Shown one piece after another: positions 33,855-43,334 of a stretch of 64,000 nt of DNA (position 1 is its first letter; each line of letters begins with the position of its first letter). Below the pieces are notes generated by a model, which worked only from the letters and a program-made list of their open reading frames with translations, made no database searches and was not told where the DNA came from. The position numbers and the translations under genes were made by a program. Origin of the DNA: DASSBQ01 sp040981125 (GTDB lineage: Bacteria > Nitrospirota > Nitrospiria > Nitrospirales > Nitrospiraceae); assembly GCA_040981125.1 (NCBI GenBank), contig JANRMQ010000017.1, positions 10,984 through 74,983 of the forward strand. The letters are read 5' to 3'.

Positions 33855-35246
33855 TCATTTGTCCTCGGCATCATCGCCTAGATCCAGCCCGAACCGCTCG
33901 GCCATTCGATACAGCGTCCGTCTATCGATCCCGAGCACCTTGGACGCCTTGACCTTATTCCCGCGCGTTTCCTTCAGTACGCGGACAAGGTGGCGTTTTT
34001 CCACTTCATCCAAAGTCAGCAGAGCCTCATTCGCGGAATCCACTGAATCCAGGGCGCTTCCTGCCGGCGGCGCTTGGCAGCGAAGCGGTTCGGGCAAATC
34101 TTCGGGCAACAGCAGCGGACCATGGCTCAAGGACACGGCGCGCTCGATCGCATTCTCCAATTCGCGCACATTCCCGGGCCAGGCGTACTCCTTCAACAAT
34201 GCCATCGTGTCGGGATGAAACCCTTTCACGTGAGCCGCGCCACCGGCATACTTCTGGAGAAAATGATAGGCCAACATCGGAATATCATCGCGCCGCTCGG
34301 AAAGCGACGGCAGGAGAATACGCACGACGTTCAACCGATAATACAAATCATCCCGGAAGCGACCTTCTTTCACCAAGCCGGCCAAATCGCGATTCGTAGC
34401 CGCAATGACGCGAACATCGACCTTGGTCGAAGTCGTACTCCCGACCCGCCGGACCTCCTGATCCTGCATCACCCTGAGCAATTTCACCTGTAACGCCGTG
34501 CCCAAGTCGCCGATCTCGTCCAAAAACAACGTTCCTCCGTTCGCCGACTCGAATAAGCCGGCCTTAGCGCTGGCCGCTCCCGTGAAGGCGCCCTTCTCAT
34601 ACCCGAACATTTCCGATTCAAGCAGCTGGTCGGGTAGCGCCCCGCAGTTGACCGGCACGAACGGCTTTTCACGCCTTGGACTGTTCGAATGAATCGCACG
34701 GGCGATCAACTCCTTGCCGGTTCCGCTTTCACCTTCAATGAGAATCGTGCTCCGGCTCTCCGACACGCGGGCAACCAATTTGTAGACCTCCAGCATGGCG
34801 GGGCTGCTGCCGACAAGCTGCGTCCATGTTTCCCGGCCGCGCCGCTCGTCGCGAAACCGGGCGTTTTCACGGACAAGCCGGCAATGTTCCAGGCTCCGCT
34901 GGACGACCAATCGAATTTCTTCTTTCTTAAACGGTTTGGCCAAGTAATCATACGCGCCTTGCTTGATGGCCTCGATCGCGCCTTCCAGCGAACCAAACGC
35001 GGTCAGCAATACGATGGACGTATCAGGGCTGAACCGTTTGAATTCTCGCAACACAGCCAGACCATCGACCGTTCCCATACGGATATCCGTCAATACCAGA
35101 TCCACCCTGGTTTGCTTGCCGCGTTCAATGGCCTGAGCGCCGCCCTCAAAGGTTTCGACGTCATAGCCCTCTTTGACGAGAGCCTCTCGAAGCAGGTCTC
35201 TGGCCACGGCATCGTCGTCAATGACAAAGATTTTTGATTCCGCCAT
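33855..35246 (-). CDS. NtrC-family sigma-54-dependent response regulator
   Basis: The 463-residue protein starts MAESKIFVIDDDAVARDLLR (ATG 35246). It has a REC domain (phosphoacceptor in VLTDIRMGTVDGL), then an AAA+ domain with Walker A GESGTGKE, the sigma-54 contact loop GAFTGA, Walker B GGTLFLDEIGD and the arginine finger region FRDDLYYRLNV. A Fis-type helix-turn-helix closes it (NKVKASKVLGIDRRTLYRMA). It activates sigma-54 promoters after phosphorylation, most likely by the histidine kinase encoded 5 bases upstream. Target genes are not evident here. Confidence 0.95.
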   Translation of the reverse strand: MAESKIFVIDDDAVARDLLREALVKEGYDVETFEGGAQAIERGKQTRVDLVLTDIRMGTVDGLAVLREFKRFSPDTSIVLLTAFGSLEGAIEAIKQGAYDYLAKPFKKEEIRLVVQRSLEHCRLVRENARFRDERRGRETWTQLVGSSPAMLEVYKLVARVSESRSTILIEGESGTGKELIARAIHSNSPRREKPFVPVNCGALPDQLLESEMFGYEKGAFTGAASAKAGLFESANGGTLFLDEIGDLGTALQVKLLRVMQDQEVRRVGSTTSTKVDVRVIAATNRDLAGLVKEGRFRDDLYYRLNVVRILLPSLSERRDDIPMLAYHFLQKYAGGAAHVKGFHPDTMALLKEYAWPGNVRELENAIERAVSLSHGPLLLPEDLPEPLRCQAPPAGSALDSVDSANEALLTLDEVEKRHLVRVLKETRGNKVKASKVLGIDRRTLYRMAERFGLDLGDDAEDK

Positions 35247-35251
35247 ATGCC

Positions 35252-36406
35252 TTACCCGGCCGTCATGGATTCGGATTTCAATCCCGGCAGCGAGACCGTG
35301 ACGGTCGTTCCTTTTCCCACCTCGCTGTCCATCGTCAACGTGCCTCCGTGGGCCGACACAGTTTCCCGGCTCAGAAACAGTCCCAGGCCCGTCCCCTTGC
35401 CCACCGCCTTGGTGGTAAAGAAGGGCTCGAACGCCCGCTGGAGATCTTCCTTCGGCATACCGCATCCTGTGTCACGCACTTGCAACAAGGCCATCGTATC
35501 AATGGTCCGCCCGGTACATTGTCCCGCTTCCACTTCATCGGCCGATGCGGCGCGGGATGCCAGCGCGACGGTTACGGTACCACTCGCGCCGGTCGCGATC
35601 AGTGCATTGGTCAAGAGGTTCACCAGGACTTGATGGATCTTTTCCGCGTCGGCCCAGGCCATTGGAAGCGATACACCCTCTTCCACCTGAAGCAGCACCT
35701 GCTTGGCACGGAACGCCGGCTCCATCAATGCGACAACCGGCTGGACCAATTCGCCCGGAGAACGCCATGATGGTTCCGGCTTCCGCTGCCTGGTGGAGGA
35801 AAGCAAATCTTGAATGATGCGGACCACCCGGTTGAGTTGATCATCGACGATATCAATGCGCTTTTTCATGTCCGGGGTGATGCCGGGCTCTTCGGCCAAG
35901 GCCTGCACATGCCAGGCGATTGAATGCAGAGGAGTTCCGACTTCGTGCGCGACGGAGGCGACGAGTTGTCCCACGGCGGCAAGCCGCTCCGAGTGATACA
36001 GCCGATCCTTCATTTCCACCAGTTGCTCATTGGCCCGCAATAGATTCTCGGTTTGCTTCGCAAGCGCCGCGCGCGCCGCTTCCTCCCTGGCTTTTCGTTC
36101 CTCCCATGCCATCCCGATGTAGGCGACGCCGATCAGTACACAAACGACCAGGGTCCGGTTGATCACCACCGTCGTAAAGCGCTCCTTCTTTTTGGTCGGT
36201 TGGAACAAGCCCACGTAGGACACCACGACACAGAGAAGGACGGTAATATACATCAATTTCCGATTGCGTACCGTGGCGATCAGCAAGATCGGCAGGACGA
36301 AGCCATAGGCGCCGACCACGTTCAAGGGGAACAAGACCTCCACCACGATGATGAGGAGGCAGAGGACCGCGGCGACGGAGAGAATCAGGCGGTTCCGATT
36401 GTTCAT
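35252..36406 (-). CDS. Membrane sensor histidine kinase, partner of the NtrC-type regulator
   Basis: The 384-residue protein has about four N-terminal membrane segments (ILSVAAVLCLLIIVVEVLF to VVCVLIGVAYIGMAWE) without a periplasmic sensor domain. A coiled linker (about 115-150) precedes the HisKA box SVAHEVGTPLHSIAWHVQAL with the phospho-acceptor His. The HATPase domain has the N-box HQVLVNLLTNALIATG, G1 VRDTGCGMPKEDLQR and G2 GKGTGLGLFLS. Gene order kinase-regulator with a 5-base gap is typical of paired systems. The signal is unknown; the membrane domain may sense membrane state or a small ligand. Confidence 0.94.
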   Translation of the reverse strand: MNNRNRLILSVAAVLCLLIIVVEVLFPLNVVGAYGFVLPILLIATVRNRKLMYITVLLCVVVSYVGLFQPTKKKERFTTVVINRTLVVCVLIGVAYIGMAWEERKAREEAARAALAKQTENLLRANEQLVEMKDRLYHSERLAAVGQLVASVAHEVGTPLHSIAWHVQALAEEPGITPDMKKRIDIVDDQLNRVVRIIQDLLSSTRQRKPEPSWRSPGELVQPVVALMEPAFRAKQVLLQVEEGVSLPMAWADAEKIHQVLVNLLTNALIATGASGTVTVALASRAASADEVEAGQCTGRTIDTMALLQVRDTGCGMPKEDLQRAFEPFFTTKAVGKGTGLGLFLSRETVSAHGGTLTMDSEVGKGTTVTVSLPGLKSESMTAG

Positions 36407-36435
36407 CGTTCAACGGCACTGCGCGCCGCGGCGGT

Positions 36436-38703
36436 TTAGGCCGCCGCCGTCGGCACAGGCGGGCGGAGCGCGCGCATCAGCTCTGCGACTTCTCTGATGC
36501 GCTTGTCACGGCGCATCTCGTCGAGACTCAGCGACAATTTGCGGGACCAATTAGGATAACTGTCCACCGTCCCGGGAAGATTCATCTGCATCACTTCTCC
36601 AATGAGATCGTCCACATTCGCCAAAACGACGGACGAGGAGCTTTTTGCCAAATAGGCGTGAATCGCCTCGCATAAGGCGGGGGTCATGCTTGGCGTGTCC
36701 GCAGGCTCTTCGCTCACGCCGTCAGGCAACAGTCCTTCCCGTTTGAGCGCGCTGAGGATTTTCCCCTTGTCTCGTTGCCGCTCCTCCAGGGCGTGTTTTT
36801 TGGCTTCCTCGGTCGTGTAAATGCCGAGTCCTGCCCGAAGATGGATGTCTTCACCGATCCAGTATCCCGATAAGGTGGGCAAATCATGGGTGGTCACCAC
36901 TGCCAAAGACTCCTCGGGGTACGCAGCCGGCGCCTTTATGGTTCCGTCCGAAGTCCGCTCGAAGTAAAAGACCCGGTAAGATAAGACCTTTTTGCGGGAC
37001 AGCTCCTCGCGCACCCAGTCCGGAACCGTGCCGAGATCTTCTCCGATGATCAGCGTGTCGGCCCGCATGCTCTCCAGTGCAAGGATGGACAAGAGATCGG
37101 AGGACGGATAGTAGACATAGGCGCCCGACGAAGCCGGCATTCCTCGGGGAACCCAGAATAAGCGAAATAACGCCATGACATGGTCGATCCGTAACGCTCC
37201 ACCTTGACCGAGATTCTTCCGGAGCAATTGGATATACGGTCGATATGCCAGATCCCTCATGTGTAGCGGATTGAACGGGGGAAAGCCCCAGTTTTGCCCC
37301 TGCGGGGCGAAATCGTCCGGCGGGGCTCCGCAGTCGGCCGCCAATGCCAGCGCTTCTTGAAAGATCCAGCTCTCCGCGCCGCTTCGATCGCTGCCCAACG
37401 CAAAATCTCGATACAGCCCCACCGCCATCTTCACGGAAAGAGCCCGAGCGCCGACTTCTCTCAGCTGTTCCGCGGCGATCCATTGAATGTATTGAAAGAA
37501 CCGGACGCGCTTTCTATGCCGGCGTCCAAATTCACGGACCGCCGGCGACGTGGGAGATTGATATTGTGCAGGCCACTGCTGCCAGACGGTCGCTTGTGGA
37601 TCGACCAACCGGCGCTCGTCTTCCAAAACCTGGAAAATGGCATACCACTCGAGCGCCTCGCCCTCCTCCCGAATGAAGCGCTCCAAGAGCCATCCTCGTG
37701 CGGTCGTGGGTTGAAGGGCCGGTTCAGTGCCGCTGTAATTATCGCGGAGGAACTGACGGTACGCCCAGTCCAACATGGTCCGTTTGGCTTTGGATACCGC
37801 ATCATAGTCGACTCGATCGCTTTTTCGCGCCGCCTCCAATGCGTCCTGGAATTCCTGGCTCCCGCGGGCCTGCCTCGCATCGGGGGACGAATGGAACTCC
37901 GGCAGGCGCTCCAAGTCGATATACAGTTCATTCAGATACAAGCGGCTGTTCGGCGCATACGGACTTAGATGATGAGGCCTGCTGTTCTTCAGCGCGTGCA
38001 ACGGATTGACCCCGACGAGCGAAGCGCCCAGATCCTTGCCGGCCCAGTCAACCAAGTCGCGCAAATCGGTGAAATCTCCTGCCCCCCAATTCGTCGCCGA
38101 GCGCAATGAATATAACTGCACGGCGAGTCCCCACATCTTCCCGCCCTGAAGGAATGCATGCGGTACATGACAGTGAGGTGGGGCGACAATCAATCGAAGA
38201 GAACCCTCGGCCGGCGAGCGGCCCCCTTTAGCCGAGGCCACGATATCGTAATATCCGGGTACGAGCGAAGCTGGAATCGGTATGGCAAATTGGACATACC
38301 GATTGCCTGCAACGTACTTAACGTCTTGTGGGATGAGCCCGGGACCTGTTTCCTCCTGGTGAATCACGGCACCGGTTTCATCCCGCAGTTCCCAGATGAT
38401 CCGCAGTTTCTGTTCCTCGGCTCCTTCGGAAGGCAGGCGGAAGCTCCAATGAGCGTCGCCGGCCCCCCGCTGGATGACTGTCACCGGGTCGCAAGACCTA
38501 CTCCAAGGCGTTTCGTCAAGGCGGGTCAGTTCCCTGGCCAATGCTTCACCCGAATCGACGGAAAATCCCATCGCACTAAGGATGCCTCGTTTGGTTTCGG
38601 CGGACGCAACGTGGCAGGCGCCCCGGATGTCATGATACTCGGCGGCGATACCGACTCGCTGTGCTAAAAGATCTAACAGTTGCGTGTCATGTTGGTCATA
38701 CAT
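36436..38703 (-). CDS. malQ: 4-alpha-glucanotransferase (amylomaltase)
   Basis: MalQ transfers alpha-1,4-glucan segments between acceptors, producing longer maltodextrins for phosphorylase. The 755-residue product is the long form with an N-terminal extension (about 1-170) before the GH77 barrel. GH77 signatures are WGAGDFTDLRDLVDWAGKDL, the nucleophile region ALRIDHVMALFRLFWVPRG, the acid/base in LIIGEDLGTVPDWV and TTHDLPTLSGYW. It lies 29 bases upstream of the histidine kinase gene on the same strand; functional linkage to it is not implied. Confidence 0.94.
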   Translation of the reverse strand: MYDQHDTQLLDLLAQRVGIAAEYHDIRGACHVASAETKRGILSAMGFSVDSGEALARELTRLDETPWSRSCDPVTVIQRGAGDAHWSFRLPSEGAEEQKLRIIWELRDETGAVIHQEETGPGLIPQDVKYVAGNRYVQFAIPIPASLVPGYYDIVASAKGGRSPAEGSLRLIVAPPHCHVPHAFLQGGKMWGLAVQLYSLRSATNWGAGDFTDLRDLVDWAGKDLGASLVGVNPLHALKNSRPHHLSPYAPNSRLYLNELYIDLERLPEFHSSPDARQARGSQEFQDALEAARKSDRVDYDAVSKAKRTMLDWAYRQFLRDNYSGTEPALQPTTARGWLLERFIREEGEALEWYAIFQVLEDERRLVDPQATVWQQWPAQYQSPTSPAVREFGRRHRKRVRFFQYIQWIAAEQLREVGARALSVKMAVGLYRDFALGSDRSGAESWIFQEALALAADCGAPPDDFAPQGQNWGFPPFNPLHMRDLAYRPYIQLLRKNLGQGGALRIDHVMALFRLFWVPRGMPASSGAYVYYPSSDLLSILALESMRADTLIIGEDLGTVPDWVREELSRKKVLSYRVFYFERTSDGTIKAPAAYPEESLAVVTTHDLPTLSGYWIGEDIHLRAGLGIYTTEEAKKHALEERQRDKGKILSALKREGLLPDGVSEEPADTPSMTPALCEAIHAYLAKSSSSVVLANVDDLIGEVMQMNLPGTVDSYPNWSRKLSLSLDEMRRDKRIREVAELMRALRPPVPTAAA

Positions 38704-38974
38704 AGGGCTGAGTCTGAGTGAAGACCCATTTCAAGTCAAGGCATGCGCAGGATTTCAACGACGCCCGCAAGGCGGAGATCGGGTTCCTGAAGTCGGGTGT
38801 CTTTTGCCATGGACGTCAATCGCCATTGATCAGGGAAGACCGTGTCTCGCAGTCCCTCTGCAAGCCATCTATAATACGTTCTGCCGCATCCCAAGGGGCA
38901 CCCGATTGCCGCGTCCGGCATCGCATGGTAGCATGGAGTCACCTTTCGCACGTTTCGGCCAAACGGAGGCCACT

Positions 38975-39727
38975 ATGAACCCGCCATATGCCCTGCTCGC
39001 GGTCATGCTGATAGTCTGGGTGACGGTTTCCGGAACGCTATTGCCGCCCATGTCGCATGCGGCCACCGAATCGACTTCGGTCCGGATCACGGGGGATTAT
39101 CGTTATGCCTATCATGATCCGGAGACGCCGACTCAAGCGCAGGATTTTGCCTGCCGTGAAGCGCTGCGGCTCGCGGTGACCACCGCGGCCCCGGTCCGAG
39201 AGCAAACCGGCTCCGTCGTGGATCCGATTCTCTTTCGAGAGCTGGTCCATACTCTCGCGACCAGGCATGTGACTGACTATCAAACGGTGGAACAGTTCCG
39301 GAAAGGCCACACGGTGTATTGCAAAATACGCGGGATACTTCAGTCCGAGATCGTGCAGCAGGTGTTCGAGACCCAAAGCCGCATGGCGCCGGAGACGTCG
39401 GATGCCTCCGCATCAGGAGGTGGATTTGATCGCAACCGGGTGCTTCAAATTATGGCAGCCGAAGAGCAGGATGGAACAGTCATCGTCACCTATCAAGCGT
39501 TGCGGCGACTGGACTGGTCCACCACCGCCTATGCCGGTAGCTTGCAGGGGTTGGCCGACATCATGATCGACTTCTATGACAGCGACGGAGTCTTGATCCG
39601 GACTTATCGTCATCCAGCCAGACGGACATCAGGCGGCGAGGATGTCATGCAGCCGGGCCAAATCGGGGTCGTGAAAGTTCCGAGGCCCCTTCACGCCAAG
39701 ACATACCGGGTCTGGCTGGTAAAATAG
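38975..39727 (+). CDS. Exported protein with FlgT-N-like domain
   Basis: The ATG at 38975 gives 250 residues with a signal peptide (LLAVMLIVWVTVSGTLLPPM, cleavage near Ala-29). The next 100 residues (VRITGDYRYAYHDPETPTQA, DFACREALRLAVTTAAPVRE, EQFRKGHTVYCKIRGILQ) follow the FlgT N-terminal/LPP20 pattern of one strand, a long helix and strands. The C-terminal domain (from about 150) is beta-rich. No flagellar genes adjoin, so the role is probably in the envelope generally. It ends 9 bases from the convergent SPFH gene. Confidence 0.75.
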   Translation: MNPPYALLAVMLIVWVTVSGTLLPPMSHAATESTSVRITGDYRYAYHDPETPTQAQDFACREALRLAVTTAAPVREQTGSVVDPILFRELVHTLATRHVTDYQTVEQFRKGHTVYCKIRGILQSEIVQQVFETQSRMAPETSDASASGGGFDRNRVLQIMAAEEQDGTVIVTYQALRRLDWSTTAYAGSLQGLADIMIDFYDSDGVLIRTYRHPARRTSGGEDVMQPGQIGVVKVPRPLHAKTYRVWLVK

Positions 39728-39735
39728 CCGCAGGT

Positions 39736-40572
39736 CTATCTCTCCGTGGCGATGGGAGGCAGATTGATCCCAAACCGTTCCAATCCCATGATCACCGTCA
39801 ACGCCGACGGGGAATGCTGAACGATTTCCTTTTGAACCTCGATCCGCCGCAAGTCTACGAACTCAGGCGCCGTTAACCCCAGTGACTCGCGATAGGCGCG
39901 GTCGGCGATGCCGCGCTGTCTTTCGGCTTTCTCCCGTGATTCTTCGGCCTTCTGGAATTCGACCATCGTGATCTTGCGCTGCTCTTGGATGATGGTTTGC
40001 GTCGTCTGCTCGACCACCCCTTTGGGGGGCAGGATGCTCCCCACCACAACTCGGTTCAACCGAACCGGAATGTTCTGTTTTTCGATCAATTTGGACTGGA
40101 CTTCACGCGCGATCGCCTCTTGCAGCTTCGTGCGTGTCGTCGGATCGGTCGTCAACTGGAACAGCGGATACTTCTGGACTTCCTCACGAACAAAAGTCCG
40201 AAACGCTTCCTTCATGTTGTTTTGATACCAATTCGGGCCGAACCGGCTGATCAATTCAGGGGTGCGTCCCTCCACCACATTCGCAATCAGGAAGGCATCG
40301 AAGGACACCGGCGCGTTTTCCGCCGAAATAATATCAAAATGCTCGGAATACTGAACCGGACGAACATCCACATCGACGACTTTGGTGGTCGGCGCGACCC
40401 ACACACGGCCCGTTTTGGAAGGCACAGGATCGACGCCACCGTGCCCGAAGAAGAACGGCTGCTCCACCATCACGCCCTCATGACCGGCCTCGATTGCCAC
40501 ACAGCCGACCGCCGGCAAACAGACCAGGGTCATCGCGAGAGCCCGGCTCATCATCCATGTGCTTCGCATCAT
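39736..40572 (-). CDS. SPFH/Band 7 domain lipoprotein
   Basis: The start at 40572 is set by the GGAGGAGG site just upstream, giving 278 residues. A lipobox AVGC near residue 24 replaces the usual N-terminal membrane anchor. The SPFH domain covers about residues 35-215 (VDVDVRPVQYSEHFDIISAE, SRFGPNWYQNNMKEAFRTFV, AIAREVQSKLIEKQNIPVRL). A coiled-coil tail follows (QTIIQEQRKITMVEFQKAEE). SPFH proteins form ring-like scaffolds at membranes; a lipid-anchored form suggests placement in the periplasm, which is uncommon. Confidence 0.85.
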   Translation of the reverse strand: MMRSTWMMSRALAMTLVCLPAVGCVAIEAGHEGVMVEQPFFFGHGGVDPVPSKTGRVWVAPTTKVVDVDVRPVQYSEHFDIISAENAPVSFDAFLIANVVEGRTPELISRFGPNWYQNNMKEAFRTFVREEVQKYPLFQLTTDPTTRTKLQEAIAREVQSKLIEKQNIPVRLNRVVVGSILPPKGVVEQTTQTIIQEQRKITMVEFQKAEESREKAERQRGIADRAYRESLGLTAPEFVDLRRIEVQKEIVQHSPSALTVIMGLERFGINLPPIATER

Positions 40573-40693
40573 CGTCCTCCTCCGTAAGGGAAATTCCCGT
40601 TCGCCTGCATCGACTACCTTACGAATCATACTGGAAACATGTCAAACGCCGGGATCGGCCGGAAGGCATGCCTGCCGGAAGTCGAGGAGAGGG

Positions 40694-41104
40694 CTAAAAG
40701 ATTCCGGCTTGTCGCTGCAGCCACCGGATATACTTGGTGATCTGATCAATATCCTCAGGGGCGACTCCCTCAATTTTCGGCATGTTTCCAAAATCCCAGT
40801 GATGGGCTCGAACACCGTTGAGCGCCGCACGCTGAAAGGCAATATCGGCATGATGATTCGGTTCATAAATCTTATGGACAAGCGGCGGGCCCTGTGAAGT
40901 TCCGACCGCCCGCGCGCCGTGGCAGGCCGCGCAATGGGCGGTAAACTTGGCTTCACCGGCTTGAAATTCCGCGGGCGTTGCGCCGGCCGCAGAAGGCGCC
41001 TCTTCTTTTCCGGCCTGCGATTCGCAAGCGGCACAGAACAGCACGACGAGAAAACAGAGAATCGCGCGTGCCGGGCTGCTTTGGATACCAGCCATACGGT
41101 TCAT
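40694..41104 (-). CDS. Mono-haem c-type cytochrome, lipid-anchored
   Basis: The 136-residue product has a signal peptide with lipobox FCAAC near residue 27 and a Ser/Ala-rich linker. The single haem site is CAACH at about residues 58-62, and the distal Met is in HHWDFGNMPKIEG. Size and layout fit a class I cytochrome c (cytochrome cbb3 subunit or caa3-like fold). It is probably an electron carrier tethered in the periplasm. The small membrane protein upstream overlaps it by 4 bases. Confidence 0.92.
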   Translation of the reverse strand: MNRMAGIQSSPARAILCFLVVLFCAACESQAGKEEAPSAAGATPAEFQAGEAKFTAHCAACHGARAVGTSQGPPLVHKIYEPNHHADIAFQRAALNGVRAHHWDFGNMPKIEGVAPEDIDQITKYIRWLQRQAGIF

Positions 41105-41247
41105 GAGTCTTTGGAATGTCCTTCGAATTGATCGCGCAACATCTGCGTGGTTTTTTTCATTGTCGCACGCCGATAAAGCCGGGCCACCACCGGTGCCACA
41201 ATAATCAATCCGATTGTGAGGTACATGAAAAATTCTTCCCGCGTCAT
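41101..41247 (-). CDS. Small membrane protein overlapping the cytochrome gene
   Basis: The 48-residue product begins MTREEFFMYLTIGLIIVAPV with one membrane segment (about residues 8-24), then a basic stretch (ARLYRRATMKKTTQML) and an acidic end. Its stop overlaps the cytochrome start (ATGA), a sign of translational coupling. It could be an assembly or small subunit of a cytochrome complex. This rests on context; no family is recognised. Confidence 0.65.
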   Translation of the reverse strand: MTREEFFMYLTIGLIIVAPVVARLYRRATMKKTTQMLRDQFEGHSKDS

Positions 41248-41285
41248 GATGATGTCCGAGCCAAACGGCGCCGGCCTCCCGCTAG

Positions 41286-41984
41286 TCAGAGTATCGCATA
41301 GGGGACAGGGTCTACAACTCCCGCCTGGCGAAATCCTTCCCGGCGGATGATGCAGCTGTCACAGCGCCCGCATGCCGTGCCGGACGCATCGGGATCGTAA
41401 CAACTGTGTGTGTGCTCGAAGGGAACACGGAGTTCGGCCCCGCGCCGCACGATCTCCGCTTTGGACAGCATAAGCAGCGGAGCCCGCACCTGGATCGACC
41501 GCCCGGCGGCTCCCGCGCTCGTTCCCAACCGCGCCATAGCCTCGAATGCGCGGATGAATTCCGGCCGGCAATCAGGATAGCCGGAGTAATCCAGGACATT
41601 CGCGCCGAAATATATCCAGGCAGCGTTGCGCGCCTCGGCATAGGCCAGCGCAAGGGAAAGAAATATCGTGTTACGCGCGGGCACATACGTGACCGGGATA
41701 CCGTCGGTGCGAGTCTCCGCAGGCCTATCCTTTGGGACCGCCATGTGCCCGGTCAGAGCCGACCCGCCGATTGGGCGCAGGTTGACGTCAATAACGAGGT
41801 GCTCACTCGCGTCGAGGAAAGACGCGATCGACTGGGCGCGAGTGATCTCTACCGCATGGCGCTGGCCGTAGGCCACGGTCAGGCAGTGAAGCGCCAATCC
41901 TTCCTGCCGGGCGATGGCAGCGGTGACCGCAGAATCCAAGCCGCCGCTCAACAGGATGACCGCTTTCCCGGATTCCGGACTCAT
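41286..41984 (-). CDS. queC: 7-cyano-7-deazaguanine synthase
   Basis: QueC makes preQ0 from 7-carboxy-7-deazaguanine with ATP and ammonia, a step in queuosine tRNA modification. The start MSPESGKAVILLSGGLDSAV is chosen by alignment and gives 232 residues; upstream in-frame Met codons are less likely. The PP-loop SGGLDS lies at residues 13-18. The zinc site is formed by Cys residues in HSCYDPDASGTACGRCDSC near the C-terminus. No other queuosine genes adjoin. Confidence 0.95.
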   Translation of the reverse strand: MSPESGKAVILLSGGLDSAVTAAIARQEGLALHCLTVAYGQRHAVEITRAQSIASFLDASEHLVIDVNLRPIGGSALTGHMAVPKDRPAETRTDGIPVTYVPARNTIFLSLALAYAEARNAAWIYFGANVLDYSGYPDCRPEFIRAFEAMARLGTSAGAAGRSIQVRAPLLMLSKAEIVRRGAELRVPFEHTHSCYDPDASGTACGRCDSCIIRREGFRQAGVVDPVPYAIL

Positions 41985-42126
41985 GGGGAGTTTCTGTCGA
42001 GGAGCCCGCCAGATGAATGAACAATCGAGGCGGCGGAGAGGAACGGAAGAGCCGGCCCGATAACAATCAGTTCGCAATTAGACTACATGCTACGAATCGA
42101 CAAGGGGCGGCCGGCTGAAGGAAACC

Positions 42127-42681
42127 TCAGTCTCGTTCTTCTTCCCTTTCGATCTTCTCGAGCAGTTCCTGGCGTGACTGGCATTCCACACAGAGTTTGG
42201 CGAAAGGAACCGCTTCCAGCCGCCTTTCGCTGATTTCCACTCCGCATTCCGCACAAATGCCGTAGGTGCCTTCATTCAGCCTCATCAGGGCTTCATCGAT
42301 TGATTGCCGGCGCCGATTCCGCATTTCCATGAGCGAGATGCCGAGTTCGCGCTCCAGATCCATCAATGCTTGGTCGCCAATATCACGCGCGGATTCAAGC
42401 CGGCGCTGCTGGTCCTCCGTCAAGGATTGCCCAAGACTTTCCTCGATTTCCCGCAGGATCTCCTGACGTTTGCTGAACAACATCTGCTGAAGCGCATCGC
42501 GACGCCGTTCGCGTGCTTCGCGCTCTTTCGGAGTTTCTTTGACGCCGATCGGCGCAATGATTCTACCCGTGATGACTTCCTCCTGGTCCTCGCCGGCCGT
42601 CTCATCGTTTTTTCCTGTTGTTTTTGGAGCCATTTTAGCCTTTGTTGCGGTTTTCTTCTTAGCTGGGACTTTGGTCGCCAT
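42127..42681 (-). CDS. DksA/TraR-family zinc-finger protein
   Basis: The 184-residue product has a Lys/Ala-rich N-terminus (MATKVPAKKKTATKAKMAPK), an acidic middle, a long helical pair (about 65-145) and a C-terminal zinc finger YGICAECGVEISERRLEAVP then CVECQ, with CxxC-x17-CxxC spacing. Such proteins bind the RNA polymerase secondary channel and modulate transcription with or without ppGpp. The basic N-terminal extension is longer than in E. coli DksA. Confidence 0.9.
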   Translation of the reverse strand: MATKVPAKKKTATKAKMAPKTTGKNDETAGEDQEEVITGRIIAPIGVKETPKEREARERRRDALQQMLFSKRQEILREIEESLGQSLTEDQQRRLESARDIGDQALMDLERELGISLMEMRNRRRQSIDEALMRLNEGTYGICAECGVEISERRLEAVPFAKLCVECQSRQELLEKIEREEERD

Positions 42682-42792
42682 AGGATCTTGAGATCCTTTC
42701 GTCAGGAGGCCAGGCGAAAAGTTCGGCTTCTATATCACGCTAATGGGACGTTTGACAAGTCCCGTTTGGCTCGTGGGCAATGAAAGAAGAGA

Positions 42793-43308
42793 TCAAGGAT
42801 AGACGATCGTGGAGTGAACGCTGTATCCGGACAATTTCTCGCGGCCACGCAGGCTTGTAAGCTCCACAAGGAAATCCAGTGCGGCAATTTCACCACCGAG
42901 CTGGCGAATGAGATGAACCGTGGCGGCGGCTGTGCCGCCGGTTGCCAGGAGGTCGTCCACTATCAGAACCTTTTCTCCCATTTGGATCGCGTCACGATGA
43001 ATGGCGAGCGAGTTGGAGCCATATTCCAGGTTGTATTTGACCTCGAAAATGTCCGCCGGTAGCTTGCCCGGCTTTCGGACCGGAATAAAGCCGGCACTGA
43101 GGCGCGTGGCCAACGTGCCTCCGAGGATGAACCCACGCGACTCGATTCCGACGACCTTAGCAATACCCATCGTCACATACCGGTCGGTCAGTTCGTCGGT
43201 GATCGCCCGCAGGGCCTTGGCGTCCTTGAGAAGGGTGGTGATGTCGTAAAAGAGTATACCGGGTTTGGGAAAGTCAGGGACTTCGCGGATGAGCGCTTTG
43301 TAATCCAT
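42793..43308 (-). CDS. apt: Adenine phosphoribosyltransferase
   Basis: Apt salvages adenine to AMP with phosphoribosyl pyrophosphate. The 171-residue product has normal length. It shows IREVPDFPKPGILFYDITTL at the N-terminus, IESRGFILGG in the middle, and the PRPP-binding loop VLIVDDLLATGGTAAATVHL. It lies between the sigma factor gene upstream and the DksA-like gene downstream on the minus strand. Confidence 0.96.
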   Translation of the reverse strand: MDYKALIREVPDFPKPGILFYDITTLLKDAKALRAITDELTDRYVTMGIAKVVGIESRGFILGGTLATRLSAGFIPVRKPGKLPADIFEVKYNLEYGSNSLAIHRDAIQMGEKVLIVDDLLATGGTAAATVHLIRQLGGEIAALDFLVELTSLRGREKLSGYSVHSTIVYP

Positions 43309-43334
43309 GAAGACGGCGGCGGCGATCCGATTGG

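Noticed and set aside
42740..42766. Short hairpin GGGAC/GTCCC downstream of apt
   Set aside because: Only a 5-base stem with no T-run; too weak to call a terminator.
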